64,000 nucleotides of DNA, taken from contig JAZARR010000033.1 of the NCBI GenBank assembly GCA_037389465.1, positions 496,001 to 560,000 of the forward strand, in the 5' to 3' direction. The notes beneath the pieces are model-generated. The model was not told where the DNA came from, did not search any database, and was given only the letters and a program-made list of their open reading frames with translations. This stretch comes from Baylisascaris procyonis. Lineage: Eukaryota; Nematoda; Chromadorea; Rhabditida; Ascarididae. Of the stretch, positions 62,832-64,000 are shown one piece after another (position 1 is the first letter of the stretch; every line of letters starts with the position of its first letter). The translations under genes were made by a program, and so were the position numbers.

Positions 62832-63224
62832 TGTAGGTTCCAATGGACAAAATACGACCGCAACAAACAGCTAATGCCAGCTTCTTTATATAACGACCCG
62901 ATATCCTTACCCGGCCACCAGTTTCTTGTCGAGCACCCCGATAAAAACCAAACTCCTTTATTAGTCGACCACCCCCCACGTGGGCCCAAGAGCAGCGCAC
63001 CGACGGACGAGGAAATCACGAAGAAATCCAAGGAAAGAATAATAAACACTGAAACAGAGTGGGCAATAACAGTTCTTATATACCCTAATCATAGTATCAA
63101 AGCGACACTCACAAGGGCATTTCATAGTGCACACTGTTCTACGGTCAGAGTCAAGCTGCTCTATGGTCACAGTCGAGCTGCTCTACAATCATAATCGAGC
63201 TGCTCTACGATCAAAATCGTGACA
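62832..63224 (-). mobile_element. Probable solo LTR of an LTR retrotransposon
   Basis: Read on the minus strand the element starts TGTCACGATTTTGATCG and ends CCATTGGAACCTACA, so it has TGT...ACA borders over 393 bp. In order it shows a 22-bp tandem repeat in the U3 position, a TATA box (TATATAAGAAC, 63071-63082 region), an AATAAA (62957-62962) about 115 bp further, and about 100 bp of U5. GTGAA (minus strand) flanks both sides, with one extra G at the 5' side, giving a near-perfect 5-bp target duplication. No polypurine tract or primer-binding site adjoins it, so internal sequence has been lost by LTR recombination. The TGTCACG start resembles BEL/Pao-type LTRs, which is a tentative class call. 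A 127-codon plus-strand frame across it is antisense and not a gene. Confidence 0.6.
63138..63220 (+). repeat. 22-bp tandem repeat, nearly four copies
   Basis: Units begin at 63138, 63160, 63182 and 63204, the last one partial. The consensus is roughly TCTACGGTCANAGTCGAGCTGC, with 1-5 differences between copies. The repeat lies in the U3 part of the probable LTR, where tandem enhancer-like repeats are common. Confidence 0.9.
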
Positions 63225-63230
63225 CTTCAC

Positions 63231-64000
63231 CGCAAACATTCAAAAATAACTAATAAAGAAGGATTTAACGTCATGACCACCTAGCTATCAATATTCCTTG
63301 CTGGCTGTTCCTGCTTTGGAGCGGGAAATTTGAAATGACACAACAACTGCTTAGAGCAACGAATGATGACAGCATAACTTGGTCTCATTTACACACTGTC
63401 GTCAATATTATGATTTCAATTCGATCCAGAATGCCACCGAACTTTGAAATTCATGATCTATCAAATTTGCTAGTCTTGATCAAACTTGTTTGAATGCCAA
63501 TTTTCTAGGTATCCCTAAGAGATTGCTACTGTAAGATTTATTACGTTCGATATTGTTCTTCCTTTGGCGATATCAGCACATACTCATTCTCTAATGAATC
63601 TTCATAGATTTGTATACAACATCGTCGACACAAATAGCTTGATTCCTTAAAGATTTGGGTTACTTAAGAAGTAGTGATCGATTGCAAGTGGCAAAAATGC
63701 AGCTACGATTGATAAAGCTTCTTTCGAGTTGACGAAATACCTTCCCATCCAGACTGCTCGCGAAGGTTATGCAGAAAAAGAAGTAAAATGCACACAATAT
63801 TGATGGTAATATTTACACAATATTTGCAAGAGTAAATGAATTATTTCCGGTGAGCTGGTGCAGATTGCGTAAAACGAGGCTGGAATAATAAACTGTCACG
63901 TGGTTCAAAAGCTGCCTTCTGAGCATTCAGTATATTCAGAAAAGAAAAGCAATGAAGCGCATCAAGTTTGGCCCTTTCAGTGGTTCCATTATCACCATTT
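63231..64000. other. AT-rich non-coding end of window
   Basis: No open frame or repeat stands out. An acceptor-like CCCTTTCAG ends at about 63980, too close to the window end to judge. Confidence 0.55.

Noticed and set aside
62811..63194. Plus-strand frame of 127 codons that looks protein-like (FQWTKYDRNKQ...).
   Set aside because: It lies antisense across the probable LTR and its end is encoded by the 22-bp repeat, so the LTR reading explains the segment better.
63138..63220. Short regular repeats that might suggest a CRISPR array.
   Set aside because: The units are head to tail with no spacers and lie inside an LTR-like element in a eukaryotic context.

Overview
This window looks like non-coding DNA from a eukaryote with large introns or large intergenic spaces. 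It is strongly AT-rich, has many poly-A and poly-T runs and five long (AT)n microsatellites, shows no operon-like packing of open frames, and has no tRNA, rRNA or recognisable conserved protein domain. Splice-like signals (TTTCAG acceptors, GTGAGT and GTAAGT donors) and AATAAA signals close behind a few open frames suggest an invertebrate, possibly a nematode. I cannot fix the species from the sequence.

Layout. Bases 1-10000 hold a small duplication, one GC-rich island (about 2000-2720) and three long (AT)n tracts. Bases 10121-12770 hold the best two-exon candidate: an ATG-led open segment ending at strong donors, then a GC-rich proline-rich segment with an acceptor, a stop and an AATAAA. Bases 12800-23500 are quiet. 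A minus-strand open segment at 23530-24143 is the longest in the window and starts at a good acceptor. Bases 24592-24860 hold an (AT)n tract followed by a GC-rich patch. Between 30000 and 36500 lie a possible small secreted peptide (30234), a minus-strand open frame (31747-32097) and a GC-rich, CpG-rich island (35900-36480) with a 143-residue minus-strand frame and an AATAAA just past its stop. Bases 44658-45134 hold a 147-residue frame with the same kind of short 3' end. The rest is AT-rich DNA with scattered GC-rich patches, G-quadruplex-type tracts and small repeats.

The clearest mobile element is a probable solo LTR at 62832-63224 on the minus strand. It has TGT/ACA ends, a TATA box, an AATAAA, a 22-bp tandem repeat where U3 should be, and a near-perfect 5-bp target duplication. 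It is the best-supported discrete feature apart from the microsatellites.

No protein-coding gene is certain. Under a simple independent-base estimate, a stop falls about every 15 codons, so open frames of 60-130 codons are expected in numbers. Only the 23530-24143 segment clearly exceeds that expectation. The coding entries are candidates with low confidence, and I see no evidence that they act together as a system.
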